Below are positions 45,701 through 57,841 of a stretch of 64,000 nt of DNA, piece by piece. The stretch lies in the NCBI GenBank assembly GCA_030247855.1, contig JAPDRN010000020.1, forward strand, positions 124,001 through 188,000, written 5' to 3'. A program made the position numbers and the translations under genes. Position 1 is the stretch's first letter, and each line of letters begins with the position of its first letter. The notes below the pieces were generated by a model that ran no database searches, was not told the origin of the DNA, and saw only the letters and a program-made list of their open reading frames with translations. This DNA comes from Knufia peltigerae. Taxonomy: Eukaryota > Ascomycota > Eurotiomycetes > Chaetothyriales > Trichomeriaceae.

Positions 45701-45882
45701 CGGACTGATAATTGATAAGTATATGCTCGTAGTCATTTTCTTCCAACACCTACCGATTTCTGGAACTTTTCAAGGAACTCGTGTGCCTCGGTCTTTTCTT
45801 TTCCTGCAACATTGCTCTGCATAGTCGTCAAGGCAGATAGGACCGGCGCGAAGCCACCGGCACTGGCTGATTTTGACGCCAT
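42723..45882 (-). CDS. MTR10: nuclear import receptor Mtr10 (transportin-SR type)
   Basis: Five exons: 45882-45754, 45704-45612, 45564-45286, 45198-45108 and 45055-42723; introns of 49, 47, 87 and 52 bases; 974 aa. The N-terminus (VLSALTTMQSN, KTEAHEFLEKFQKS, AWNTTHAILQDS, LFAATTLKGK) is the importin-beta type Ran-binding start; the body is HEAT repeats with the Xpo1-like block (LRDSLLSLLQLYLAGPRPIR) and ends in RRRNVAPREGLGRLEATRF, near the C-terminal signature of Mtr10/TNPO3. In yeast Mtr10 imports the mRNA-binding protein Npl3 and affects tRNA return to the nucleus; its metazoan relative imports SR proteins. Each splice junction keeps the frame and the sum is divisible by three. SME1 diverges from the same upstream region. 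Confidence 0.95.
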
Positions 45883-46319
45883 GGTTACAAAGTGGGATGA
45901 GAGGGGTGTGGTCTTGGGCTGGCAGCCGGGATGAGGTGGCGGGATAGGGCTTTTATAGCATGAATCGGTAGGGTGGCTTGAAGGAAGGACTTGACAAAAG
46001 CAAAGAAGGAACGAAGAGAGTTGAAAAACAAAATAAATGGTGTGCGCGGCTTGGAGGGCTTGATGTGAATTGTTTGCTGTAGATGCAGATGCGGATGACT
46101 TCAGTTGGTTTGCGGTAGCGTCAAAACTTTCCCACGCTGCCTTTGTACACAGCCTTCCTCCGCATTTCCCTTTGAAAAGTCCGCCGCATTTTGCAACAAG
46201 TGATCAAGTCGCGTTTTACACCCTAACAGCCTTCTACTAGGTCCAAACGCCTCCCTCCTATCAACCAAACCAGGCTGCTTGAATCCAGATCCCCAGTCCC
46301 TTCAAACCGACTAGCTACA
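45883..46319. other. divergent promoter interval between MTR10 and SME1
   Basis: A 437-base interval that must hold both promoters. I see no TATA box at a usual distance and no gene. Confidence 0.55.
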
Positions 46320-46698
46320 ATGACAGGTCGTGGCGGCGGCGGGCGCAAAACACTACTTGCGCCAATTCATTTCATCTTCAGTCTGCTACAGAAGCGCTCT
46401 ACAGTCTCGATATGGCTCTATGAGAATCTGCGCACGCGCATTGAGGGAAAAATTCGAGTCAGTGGTCTTTCGGATGTCTGAGAAGTCTAGCTAACGGGTG
46501 CGCAGGGCTTCGATGAATTCATGAACCTCGTGGTGGACGACGCTGTCGAGGTGCAACTGGCCACAAAAGATACCCCAGAAAAGAGGAGGCAACTTGGTAC
46601 GAGAAAATCCAGTGTTATTAAGAGTTCTTGCTAAAGTTTGACTAGGACAAATCCTGTTGAAAGGAGACAACGTCTCACTTATACAATCGCTGGACTGA
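46320..46698 (+). CDS. SME1: small nuclear ribonucleoprotein E (SmE)
   Basis: Three short exons, 46320-46457, 46506-46596 and 46646-46698 (introns of 48 and 49 bases); 93 aa. The joined chain shows Sm1 (APIHFIFSLLQKRSTVSIWL, with GKIRGFDEFMNLVVDDAVEV) and Sm2 (GQILLKGDNVSLIQS), the complete Sm fold of SmE. SmE is one of seven proteins in the ring around U1, U2, U4 and U5 snRNA and is essential for splicing. Length equals that of human SmE to within a residue or two. The exons are too small to be seen as single frames. The first donor is GTCAGT, fitting GTNNGT. The gene converges with the cyclo-ligase gene, 107 bases away. Confidence 0.95.
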
Positions 46699-46805
46699 AG
46701 AACGGAAAAATTGATTTGTACTATCCAGCCTACGCCTTCCTGGACGTTTAGTTTTGGGACCTTCAGGAGGCAATACGAAGGGTTTGCAGCAGTGGGAAAT
46801 TGTGG

Positions 46806-47601
46806 TCATACCACGTCCGTTTTGCCGGCTGTGATAACCTCGTCAATCAACCAGTCGCTTTGATCTACAGGGATCTCTTCCTTGCCGGGCAGATTCTGCT
46901 GAGCAAGAGCAAGACCAACTAAGCATTCACATCAGCCAGCCCTCGTTGAGGAGATGGAAAAACATTACCAAGGTACGGCATTTGTTGTGCAGCTTGGCTT
47001 GAATCAAGAGCGTTCTTATATTTTTCGAGATAGCGGTCATAGAAACCCTTGCCATGGCCAAGACGTCGATGAGACTGATCGAAAGCCACCGCGGGCACGA
47101 ATATGAGATCAAGCACTGGAGGTTCCTTCTGGTCACGTATACTCGAGATTCCAAATCCGCCTAAAGCATTCCTTCGCACACCCTCAGAGTCTTTGGACAG
47201 GGACGGAATCCCCCAGCTGTCTGGCTTCAGTGTTTCAAAATCATGCTTGTCTTGCAACTGCAGCATGTCCATGACTCTGGACTTCGAATCTGTGCCCGGG
47301 TGCAAATAGGGCACGAAGACAGCCTTGCCATTATCCAGCGAATGTAGGACAATATCTCGGGTTGAGATTTCTTTGCCGGGCATGGAAAGGAATATTGCTA
47401 TGGCTTTTGCATCATGATATGCTGGTGTCTGCAAAACATGATTTGTGACAACAGTTGCTACCTTCATTCAGCTCAGAGCGATGGTCATCGATGAAGAAGC
47501 CTACACTGTCTTTCTATCTCACGTGGGCTGAGCTGCTTGAGTTCATCCCGGATGCGCTTTCGTAGCGAATCTTTCTGCTCACGCAGGGTAGTCGTGGACA
47601 T
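46806..47601 (-). CDS. FAU1: 5-formyltetrahydrofolate cyclo-ligase
   Basis: Exons 47601-47505, 47457-46969 and 46918-46806; introns of 47 and 50 bases; 232 aa. It converts 5-formyl-THF to 5,10-methenyl-THF with ATP, clearing a storage form of the folate pool. Family marks are the N-terminal LREQKDSLRKRIRDELK, AIAIFLSMPGKEISTRDIV, KAVFVPYLHPG, DLIFVPAVAFDQSHRRLGHG with KGFYDRYLEKY (substrate and ATP sites) and the final IPVDQSDWLIDEVITAG. The first donor is GTAGGC inside a Ser codon; the more typical GTGAGA nearby would give a poorer join (Pro-Pro in place of Arg-Glu-Ile-Glu-Arg-Gln-Ser), so the first was chosen. It diverges from ROT1 over 367 bases. Confidence 0.92.
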
Positions 47602-47968
47602 TTTCCGTGCTTGTAGACTCCATATGGGTAGCCTGGACTTCATGGATGGTTACTTTTGTATTGCATGGTTGTGCAAATGTGTGTGCTAGAAGCTCAAAGT
47701 CGTGGTTCTACTAGTTTTGTGTGAAGGATCTCCAGGGACGAATCAGGCATATTGCGTGTGGTGGGCAAGACCTTGAAAATCGGACCCTGCCTGCGCCTCC
47801 AATTGCAGGTGCAGACGCCTCAGCCTCCGCGTCAACTCTCCGTGTAGTGTCTTGATCAGGGTGAGAGAGGGTCAGATTGAAACAACACTTCCAACCTGCG
47901 GTTTTCTGTCACTCCAACCTCATCTCTTCTGTTGTCACTCCTTCGTTTCGCAGATCAGAAATGCAACA
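47602..47968. other. divergent promoter interval between FAU1 and ROT1
   Basis: A 367-base interval shared by two divergent genes. No gene or clear TATA box is seen. Confidence 0.55.
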
Positions 47969-48897
47969 ATGATTCCATCGATACAAAGTGCCTTTCTCCT
48001 CTCCGTCGCTCTCGCGACATCCCTGAGTAGCGCGCAGGGCGACGCTTCGCTTGTTGGAACATGGTCGACAAAATCCAAGAAAGTCGTCACTGGGCCGGTT
48101 TGTCTCATGGTCTCGATATTGCAACTCTGTATTGATCTCTTCACGTAGGGCTTTTACGATCCTGTAAATGACAGGTTCATCGAACCCGAACTCGCAGGGA
48201 TCTCGTACTCCTTCACCAGCGATGGCTATTATGAAGAGGCTTATTATCGCGCCATTGCAAACCGTACGTCTTGTCTGATATGACCACAGTCCTTTGGCAT
48301 TTCTTCCCAGCAGAACACTTGTAGCGAAGCAGGATCAAAAATTGTGCTGATATTAGCTCATTTATAGCGACGACACCACACTGCCCTTCCGCCATCATGC
48401 AATGGCAACACGGAACCTACACACTCCCGGGCAACGGCAGCCTTGTATTGACACCCTTCGGGGTCGACGGCCGACAATTGACATCCTCACCATGCTCGGG
48501 CGACACTGGAATATATGTTCGCTATGAACAGGCCGAATTGATGAAGAGCTACCAAGTCATCACAGATCCTTTTCACAATGTACCACGCCTGAACCTCTTC
48601 AAGTTCGATGGCTCTCCAATTCAGCCAATGTATCTCGTCGCCACACCGCCACAGATGCTACCGACACAGACACTTAACCCAACCAGTGTAGCGAGTGCGA
48701 CTGGCAAGAGTCGTGTAAAACGGACGGACGGTGGTGACGGCGATCATGCACAAGAACCGCTCCAACCCCTCAACCAAAATGCTTTCACCTCCAGGTTACC
48801 TAGCAAGGATTCATTTAACCCTGATCATTGGTGGTGGGCTGGCGTAGGATTGACTGCGCTGGGCACCGTCATGTATATGATGCCCACTTCGGTATAA
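47969..48897 (+). CDS. ROT1: ER protein Rot1
   Basis: Three exons, 47969-48097, 48149-48263 and 48368-48897 (introns of 51 and 104 bases, donors GTTTGT and GTACGT); 257 aa. A signal peptide (residues 1-22, ending SSAQ) is followed by the Rot1 core: LVGTWSTKSKKVVTGPGFYD, EPELAGISYSFTSDGYYEEA, CPSAIMQWQHGTYTLPGNGS, CSGDTGIYVRYEQAELMKSY and LNLFKFDGSPIQPMYL. One C-terminal membrane helix (WWWAGVGLTALGTVMYM) anchors it in the ER. In yeast, Rot1 is an essential chaperone for proteins of the secretory pathway and is needed for normal beta-1,6-glucan and cell wall. Length matches the yeast 256 aa. Confidence 0.95.
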
Positions 48898-49448
48898 AGG
48901 ACACACGAAGGATCCGGCGTTGATTAGCGTGTGGACGGCAGCTCAAAAATGTATCAAGACTCGGCAAGCGTTCTTGTGATTTATTTTGGCAGGAGTCTTG
49001 TTTCAGTTATCTGGGCGACGTCGGGCACAGTTGCGCTCGTATGTTGAAGGCCCATGAACTGCTGGCATCGTCTTGGTGTTGGGCCATATCCGGATGACAT
49101 TGCACTGGGCGGAGTAATGGGCTACGAGTTACCTTTGGAATAGATGCTGAATTTAGGGAGTATTGTCAATGGCGCACTTGGTTCTACGGATACCCCTGAT
49201 GCAATAGCCATACAAGTATTCATTCAATACGGAGTAAATAGTACCTACATGTACAACTCGTGCATGCGTAAATTATTCATAACGAAGACAGCTTTCTTCT
49301 GATAGACTGAGCCGCATTCCACATTTCATATGAAACGGAATGATGTCGTATAGCGGTTGTCTCCATATATGTTGTTCAGGACTATCGACCGTGGTTCTTC
49401 TTTGGGACAAAATCCTGATGAGAGTCCTTCGAAATTCCATTTCCAGGA
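48898..49448. other. convergent intergenic interval
   Basis: Between the 3' ends of ROT1 and the GFA gene. One ACGGAGTA copy lies at 49229-49236. No gene is seen. Confidence 0.5.
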
Positions 49449-50133
49449 TCATGAAGCACGACCATTGACCTTCCTTATCTTGAGTTGGTCAATTGGAACG
49501 TCGAGGTTTCTGAGAGTACGGACCTATAGAAGACGTGTGTTAGCTTTTTTTTGGTGAGAGTGAGAGAGCCTTCTAATAGAACCGGGGAGAGAGAGTCTGG
49601 CTCTTCCCCCCTGGGTCCCTTTTCTTGGTGTGTAACAAACATACATTGACGGCTCGATTGTCAGCGAAGAAGTTAGGATCGGTGGATTTCCCAGACACGC
49701 TCGTCCCGCAAGTCGGACAGAACGAGTGGGCGATGCGTTCTGGTCCAAAGGAGTAGCTCGTCATGTTGTCTTTGCCGGAGATCCAGTTGATGTTGGTCTC
49801 CAAAGGGTAGACCATCAAATAACCATTCGCGTGGCATATCGAGCCTTTTGAGTTGATGAGAGAGTTAGTCAAAACCCGGACTGCTTTGCTCATCTTTGTG
49901 CTCCAAAAGGGAAAACAAATCAGAAACGTACAATTACAACTGCTCACTTGTCCATCTTCGATAGGAGGGGAATGCTTCATGGTGAACCTAGACGAGGGTA
50001 TGTATTAGTGAACACTTCTTCCACGCAGCTACAGGTATCGTTCTTCTTACTTGACTCTACCACAGTGACATTGCCCTTCATAGACCTTTGACTTGGGTTT
50101 GCCAGTTGTTGGACTTATTGGAGAATCCGACAT
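49449..50133 (-). CDS. GFA / CENP-V domain zinc protein
   Basis: Four exons: 50133-50051, 49987-49932, 49844-49645 and 49523-49449; introns of 63, 87 and 121 bases; 137 aa. The Mss4-like GFA fold is shown by three zinc-binding blocks: GQCHCGRVKFTM, SSCNCSICHANGYLMVYP and AHSFCPTCGTSVSGK, with RAVNVRTLRNLD near the end. The family is named for glutathione-dependent formaldehyde-activating enzyme, but most fungal members have no measured activity, so the name does not prove a role in formaldehyde use. The splice junctions fall within and between the Cys blocks, so none of the single exons looks complete. It diverges from the large zinc-finger gene over 2.9 kb. Confidence 0.9.
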
Positions 50134-53048
50134 GGTGAATGTTGAACGGCCCGTAAACCGGAGCCCTAGAGATTCTAGACAAGCTCTTTACTTGGGTGTT
50201 GCGCTTGTAATTTTCAGAAGAAACGAACTGTGCAAGCACCACGCTGTCCTGGTCTTTCGTTCTCCTATATTTATTGTTCGTATGTGACCTGACGTTGCCA
50301 GATTGTCTCGGAGACCAATCTCCCTATCTGTCTTTTCCCCTGATGCGGTCGGGGTGTCTTGTACGGGGCTGTCGTTCAGCCAATAACGAGAAACCCCGGA
50401 CCAAAATTCAGTCCGCAACGGGAAGAACACGAATACGCCGAGCAAAACCCTCACGTGCTTCTCGATGTCTTGAAAATTTGTTGAGGGCTAACAGCACGTC
50501 TCTTCCCTGGTTCGATTTGACCAGTGTTTACCCCCGAAGGCAACAGAGAGACCCCTCAGCTGGAGGAACAAGCGAGCGTTTGTCTCGGCCTCTAACACGG
50601 TGCCCAAACCCCATGCATTAGCTCAGTATCGTTCCCCAACATGGCGTGTTTGGGGGGCGGGCTGCACTTCAACCCTGACTGCGGAGAAGCGATGTGAACT
50701 CACCTACCCAGTGAGGTTGGGCGACGTGGAAGACAACCAATATCCCACCAGGCAGCAGGGCTTGACTCACAACAATTTCAGCCGTCTTGCCTGAATGGTC
50801 AATGCTTGCCATTCCCCCTGCTTCAGCCTCTCCTTGACCTGGGTCTTGGTGGTCCTTTCATGTTGTCAGGCTTCTGCACGTTTGTTGATTCGGGACGACC
50901 CCTGCTGCATAATGATGTAGCAGAAGGGGATCCTCTCCTGGAGCGCTGACGCAAAGCAGAATTGAGAAAAACCAAGGCCTGAGGATGTCCGGCTCGTAGA
51001 TTATACGAAACAGCTCTAGAAAGACCGAGGCAACGAGGTAAGCTGGTGACGACGAGCCTTGAAAGCCTAGACAACGAAATGGTTGACTTTTTACCCAGAG
51101 CACCGTGGCCTGAGATAGATTTCGTAAATGAGCATTGGTTCCAGGGGTGAGGACAACTTATCATGACTCGCCTACTGGCCCGATTAGGTGAATGAAGGAC
51201 TTCCGCTGAGCAATTCAATTGTGTTGATGAATCAACCCCATGGCCGCGGCTAAGCGAAGCCTCGTGGCTCGTCAGGCCGCTCAAAGAGAGAGGTGTTGCA
51301 CCTGTTTCGGGGCGTCAAGTCGGATACTACCGATGTGTGGGTGATACGAGAAGACGGGAACTGGGTTGTACAACGCCATGCGTGATGATGCGATGCGTGA
51401 GGCGAGCGAATACGGGTCTGCAGTCTGGAGATGGGTCAAAACGCGAGTCTGGTTGGTTCTTCTGCGACTGTGGAAGATCAATCACAGCCTTGATGCTCCG
51501 TACCAGAGGTCAAGTAGGGTGAGAAAGCGTGGGGAAATGATGAACGAAGCAGACGTGTACTCAACCCTGGAACGTCCGGGATTGATTCTTTCTCGACCCT
51601 TGTGGTCCAGTGTCTTTTACGAGTACGAAAACTCTATACCCAGGCAGAGGCAGACCATCGAACACAGGATTCTTGAGCTGTGATGATGATGATGTTCCCG
51701 AAGGATCGAGACTCGTGACTTCCATGCCCGGTTCTTTCGCGGTGAGATTCTTCACTGCTACAGTGCAGATGATCAGATCTCGGGTGGACTGGGAAGCAAA
51801 GCAATTAGCAGATGATATTGCTGATGGCTTAGCAGATGTGATAGAGAGCGTTAGCCGGCATTAGAGGCCCTGATGGAGAAGCCCTGTCACCCTATCAGAC
51901 TGGTTTGCAGACACACCGATGCACTGGCAAGGTACCTGTTTGAGTAGGCTGAGGCAGGTCTTTTAGGCTACCATTAAGCGGCCTGTCTAGGTGTCATTTA
52001 GGTGTCTGGGTGTGCCCGTGTGCCCGTTCTCCGCCCCCAGCGGGAAAAGGCCCGAACCCGCCTCCGACGTCTTGCCGACGAACCTGGCGCTTTGACTCAA
52101 GAAAGTTGGCGAACCGTGATCACCCCCTCCTTCCACCATCCTCGACTCCTCCGGAAAGCCTCATTTTCTTCAGTGGTCGTCGAACTGCCCTGCTTTGTAC
52201 TTATCCTCCCACCGCAAGCACATCCCGCGTCGTTCGTGTCGAATCACCATCGACAACTACGAAACCTGGTCTCTCCTTCCGATCGATGCCCCACGGGAGT
52301 CTCGAGGCTTTCCTAGGTCCCTCACTGTCAGGCTCATTTAGCCTCGACTGATCTCTCCGTCCTCCTCAGACCCATCAGCCTGACCGCAACCCCGTACCTC
52401 TCTTCGCCGCCCTCCGCCCAAAAGCAAAGTGAAGGTTTTCGTCGTCTCGCCAATTCGACCTCCAGGGAAACCAAGGTGCCCTCCTAGTATCAGACCGTGC
52501 GGGTCTTACCACAGTAGGCCATGAGGAGCAACAAAAGCAATAAGACCTCGACTCGTCTCGCCAGAGCCTTGCCGCTCGAAATCACCTGAACCGTCAATTT
52601 CTGCGCGACTGGGTACCTTGCATCAAGGAGACTCGTAGTAGTCTGCTATCCCACCGTTGTACCGTTCGCTCAAGTCCCTCCCGCACTGTCTTCCTGTTCT
52701 TCCGCAGCTACACCGGAGTTGCTGTCCAACCTGTCGAACCACTTCACTGGGCCCAGCCTAGAAACTCAACTGATTAAACAATATTGCACAGGCAATAAGT
52801 GCATTTCAACTTTATCCCTCACAGAAGCTACCTCCTCCACATCGCATCTTGTATACTGGAACCGAGGCTACCGCCGCAAGAGTACGCGGTCGAATCCCTC
52901 GGTCTCTTGATCTCTTGCCTCAGAATTTCGCGACGCTCACCGCCAGTCCTTACAGATGATTTGAAAGCCCCATGTCAGGCTTTGAAAGACGTAGCCAGGC
53001 TCCATCAAGCAAGCGCTGTAGGGCCTTTGGCAAGAGACTCTCAACAAC
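50134..53048. other. long divergent interval, probable leader of the zinc-finger gene
   Basis: Nearly 3 kb without a gene I can support. Frames such as the 105-codon one from 51366 have no family motif. From about 52000 the DNA is rich in C and T with many short frames, which is typical of a long 5' leader of a fungal regulator gene. Confidence 0.45.
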
Positions 53049-56000
53049 ATGGCCAGCACGGAGGCCGACTACAAAAGGGAACAAGATATGGGTGCACAAA
53101 ATGGCTCCTCAGATGATGCACCACCCAATTCGCAGGAGGGTGCTGGGTCTACCTCCACAGGGCCGCCCAAGAAGAAGAGGAAAGTTGTTAAGCCAAACCC
53201 GGATAAGAAGTTCGAATGCAAACACGAAGGTTGTGGGAAGGCCTATTCACGTGCAGAGCATCTGTACAGACATCAATTGAACCGTGAGACCTCGCGTTGT
53301 TGCAGGAAAGCTCTTAGTTCTGACCTATCATAGATACCCCCAAGACCATCTATCGTTGCGATTTCCCTGACTGCACTCGGTATTTCGTGCGCCAGGACCT
53401 GTGCATCCGTCATCGCGAACGGCACACCACTCATGGATCTCAATTGCATAAGCGAGACTCATTTGCTCAGTCCGCTGCTGCTCCAGAGACTACAGTCTTA
53501 TCTCCGCAACAGCAACAGCAACTCGCCCAGGGGCCAACCTATTCGATGCCCGCTCCCGGTCACAGAAGCCCTCGACAGGAAGTAAGACCAACTTCTACAT
53601 CTTTCTCTAGCGATTCTGGCCCTTTCCAACAGCCGACCCGAATGTCAGGCAATGCAAGGTCAACGTCCAACGCACCAGTCGACACTAGATTGCAGTCATC
53701 AACGCCCCAAGTCGTCATGGCGAGACCGGAAGCCCCACTGCACCGAACAAGCAGCACTGGGAGCAACCCTCTTAGTCCTACGCAGAGGCAGGAGGCTGTG
53801 TCATGGTCTACTTCGTCCCGACGTCAGAGTTTCAACCAGGGAGATTTGAGGGTACAGAGTGCCTATCCCCAAATGCAAGCAACACAGCACAGAGCCTCCG
53901 TGGCTGCCATTCCACAATCGCCTGTCAGACAATATTCTTCGACATCTGCCACCAACTATCACCCGGTGAGGGCAAATTCCGATACTATTCATGAAAGACC
54001 ACATGGATTCGTGCAGCCGATCGACATGCCCTCAGCCGTTGCCTATACTTCAGCGAGCTATCCTTCTGCCGGAGTCTCTCGTTCTGCAGATGCTGCGTTT
54101 GCAGCCGCAGTATCTCATGGCCTCACCCGGGGCGACACCTATACCTATCCGTTAATGACGGGTGGCATGTCCAACGGAGAGTTAGGTACGGCCTATGGAT
54201 TTCCCGTCTTTGGAATCGATGAATATACACAAACCCCTTTTGGTGTGGACGATTTCACCCAATGGTTGTTCAATGACGCACACTCCGGTTCGAATGGCTT
54301 TTCGCCTCCCAATTATGTTCCAGGCTTTAGTGGTCACGATCAGTCACAGATGCAGGCCACTTATTTTTCCCAGAGCCCTTCCTCCAGTAATGCATATCCA
54401 AGCGCTGCCTTGCAACATCGGATGAGTGTAACCAGTATACTGGACCAAACGGCTAAAAGCCAATACATCATGTCAGAGTCGAAACGTCTGGAACTCCTCG
54501 ACATCATGCAGAGCCAATTCATCGAGCGCCCTCACGATGCGGTCAAAAAGCGCAAAGACTCGGTGTTCGAGGGGGATGTTGACAGTGACGGCCACATTCT
54601 CAGCTTAAGGATGATGCACACCTACATTGGCTCTTACTGGTACCATCAACATGCACAATTGCCAATCTTACACAAGCCTACTTTTTCTGCCGACCGGACG
54701 CCCAATCTGCTGTTGCTTGCTGTCATCGCAATTGGTGCTGCAACCTTGGATAAGGCATATGGTACATCTCTAACTGACTCAGCCGCTGAGTTTGCCAATT
54801 TTGTTGCATGGCATATTCGTTGGGAAATTCTACGAGATGCTGATTTTAGACCACCAGCAAAATTGTGGGTGTTTCAAACCTTGCTTCTCATCGAAGTCTA
54901 TGAGAAAATGTATGCGACGAGGGCACTTCACGAGAGAGCCCATATTCATCATGATTCTACCCTCACCTTGATGCGACGTGGCAGTTCTCTCCTTGGTCGT
55001 TCTGCGTCCGACTCGCCGCCGAGCCTGCGCGGGGAGCAAGACAACGGCAGGATTTCCGTCCCGTTCTCATCAACAGAATCAACCAAATCTGAAGAATCCT
55101 GGCATCGCTGGGTGACCACAGAAGCAACCCGCCGCGCTGCGTTTGGCGCCTTCGTCATCGACTCAATCCATGCAACAATGTTTGGCCATGCCGCTAAAAT
55201 GGTTGCGCATGAGATGCGACTGCCCCTGCCATGTGATGAAGGTCTCTGGTCGGCCGTTTCTGCTGCAGAAGCCGGACGGGTACAATCATCATTGCAGACG
55301 AACGGTGTAAAGCCAATCATGTTTTTGGACGGCCTAAAGAAGACCCTCAACGGCCAAAGAGTGAGAACCAACTCTTTTGGTCGCACTATCATTATGGCTG
55401 GTCTTTTATCAGTGTCGTGGCATATGACTCAAAGAGATCTTCAGATTTCTTCCCTAGGACCTCGCACAGCTAACTCATTTGGAGGCCCTGACAAGTGGAA
55501 AGCAACTTTGTTACGAGCTTTTGATAATTGGAAACGTGATTTTGACGAAGCACTAGCCGAGGCTGCGCCAGCACCTCCTTCACCACTTCGAACAACTACG
55601 ACCCCCTTTCAGGGTATGCTGCCACCAGTGGATGATGAGAACATCTTCGAGTCACGCACTGTTTTGCATCACCTTGCACACATTGCAGCTCATGTCGATG
55701 TTGTTGACTGTCAAGTGTTTGCGGGAGCGAATCGTCTTCTCGGTCGCTCAATCACTCCCAAAGATTACAGTGTGATCCGTGAAAAGATAGAACGGTGGGC
55801 AACAAAGGCCTCGGCACGAGATGCAGCGTTCTATGCTCTCAAGTTTATTGCCCAGGTTTTGATTCCACCAGATGAACCGATCGATGGAATTAATAGTCGC
55901 ACGTATGGACATGCAAGTCCTATCCTACCTCAAGCTTTCGAGCACAACCAATATATTGCTCGAGACGACTTCTTGTTAAATCGACCATGGGTATTATATA

Positions 56001-56449
56001 TTTCTGCCCTAGTCGTCTGGTGCTACGGGTTTGCACTGGAAGGTCCAATCAAGCCCCCGCCAGCCGAGGAAGATTTCATGACTTATCGGCAGAAAGAGCA
56101 TGACATGCGCGAATATCTTGAAAGAGTCGGGGGTGTGCGTGCCCCTGATGATCTCGAATTTGTCAAGGGCAAAAATCGTTGCCTGGGCCTTTTGATGATC
56201 TTGAAGGAATCCTTTGAAAGTACGAGATGGGAACTTACCCACGAAGCGGCTGGACTACTGGGCAATGCGTGCCTGAAACTCCAAGGTGTCGAGCCACATG
56301 ATATAGTTGGACCCGGAAACAGTGGGTTCAACAATTCCGACTACAGCAATACGAGCTCCAATGGCTACACGAATGGCAACGGGTACCATTCGGGACACTA
56401 TCGGGATGACAGAGATCATTTCACTGTTGCAAGTGCGGCAAAGATTTAG
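53049..56449 (+). CDS. transcription factor with two C2H2 zinc fingers and a fungal-specific domain
   Basis: Exons 53049-53283 and 53334-56449, a 50-base intron (GTGAGA ... CATAG); 1116 aa. Residues 40-46 (PKKKRKV) are a classical monopartite nuclear localisation signal. Finger 1 uses Cys57, Cys62, His75 and His79, the last codon being split by the intron; finger 2 uses Cys87, Cys92, His105 and His109. A Gln/Ser/Pro-rich region follows, then from about residue 510 the Fungal_trans type domain (SYWYHQHAQLPILHKPTF). C2H2 fingers plus this domain define a known ascomycete group; target genes cannot be read from the sequence and I do not assign a name. The C-terminus is Asn/Gly/Tyr-rich. The long upstream interval suggests complex control. 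Confidence 0.92.
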
Positions 56450-57841
56450 GACGCTACTTCTCGGGTAAGGCTCAATGACGGTCATTGCTATGTATTGTCG
56501 CCGACCCTTCGAGCCACTTTGCATCGAAATCGATCTTTTATCAAACCCGGCATACTTCAAAAATCTGGGTCGGTATTCTCATACCCCGTTGATTGGAGGG
56601 TATGCACAACACTACTATATCTCGCACGGAAGGGCCACTGCTTCAACTCCGTTTAGAATTATGCCAGCTGGTCAGAATGGGGGGATATACATCTGTCTAG
56701 ACTTTCTGCGGAGCTTTGAGGTTTTTGGGCTGTGGCGACTAGACCAACAGAAGCCGCCATAATCAAGGCCTACAATACTGTCGCATATATTGGGACAGGG
56801 AGTGTCCCTCTGGGGTGGACGAGGACTTTTCACGACGAAACGATCTGTGTTTGTTTTTCCCTTTGGCTCTTTTGCATGTCGCATAGCTGGCAGTACCTTG
56901 GTGGCCATTGGCCATTCAGACTGTCACTACTGGGATATGTCTTGATTTGATTTGCGTTTTGGATTCTTTTCATTCTTGTTCAGGTTTTAGCAGGCGGCCA
57001 TCTGATACCCCCTTGATGTTTTTTTATTTTATGCTTTTGGGTCTGGGAATGCTATGATTCATCAATGTCGCTTTTACTGGTTTAGTTGCATCCACAACTG
57101 CATGACTGGTTGGTCGAGTTCAATCTTTACGGTGCCTACGGCGGGGCAGGCGGAGGGAAATATGGGAGTAGGAAATCGGAATTCGGAAACGGGAATAGCA
57201 TATCAATGAATACTGATCATGCTGATCAGGCATTTGGGGGACTACTTTGGAGGGAACAGGGCATATGGACAACAATTAGAAACATCACACTGCACAGGCA
57301 CAGGCACAGGCACAGCAAAAAACGTGGATCGTCCGCTTGGTATGAGTACCGATCCTGGGTCTGTGGCTCTTCTCATAGTCGTCTTCGCAATGCCTTTCTT
57401 GAAGGGGTGTATATCCGTACACAAGTATAAAAAAATTACTTCCGCTCTGAAGGTCATCATTGATAATAGATGTACATGGAGTATACAAGGATACAAGGTG
57501 GCATATAGTGACATTTCTTTCCCAGCCTGGCTTGTTAATGTACATTGCTATGTACATTACCGGTTTGACCGTGATGGTCATTTTGCGTTCCCGATGGAGC
57601 GGATTTCAAATTCTCAGGTATCCCCTTGACTCCGAGCTGGGTATTATTAGTAGTGCGAGTGGTTTTTACTTTGATTTCCCCTTCGGGAGTTTGTTGATTC
57701 CGATTCTCGTTCAGCCGTGATTATTGTGTTTTTGGAAAAAGATATGAGGTGAGTTGATTGGATTTTGCAAATTTTCCACCCTTTCCATTCTGTTGTGCCA
57801 GCATTTTCGATGCCGGGTCAGAGGGGGGTTCGGACGCTCTC
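56450..57841. other. convergent intergenic interval with hexamer repeat
   Basis: Between the 3' ends of the zinc-finger gene and HEM25. The frames lack motifs; no gene is seen. Confidence 0.5.
57292..57315 (+). repeat. tandem repeat GCACAG, four copies
   Basis: Four exact copies of the hexamer lie in non-coding DNA. Confidence 0.85.

Noticed and set aside
51366..51683. 105-codon plus-strand frame
   Set aside because: No family motif, no splice partner, and it lies in a long leader-like interval.
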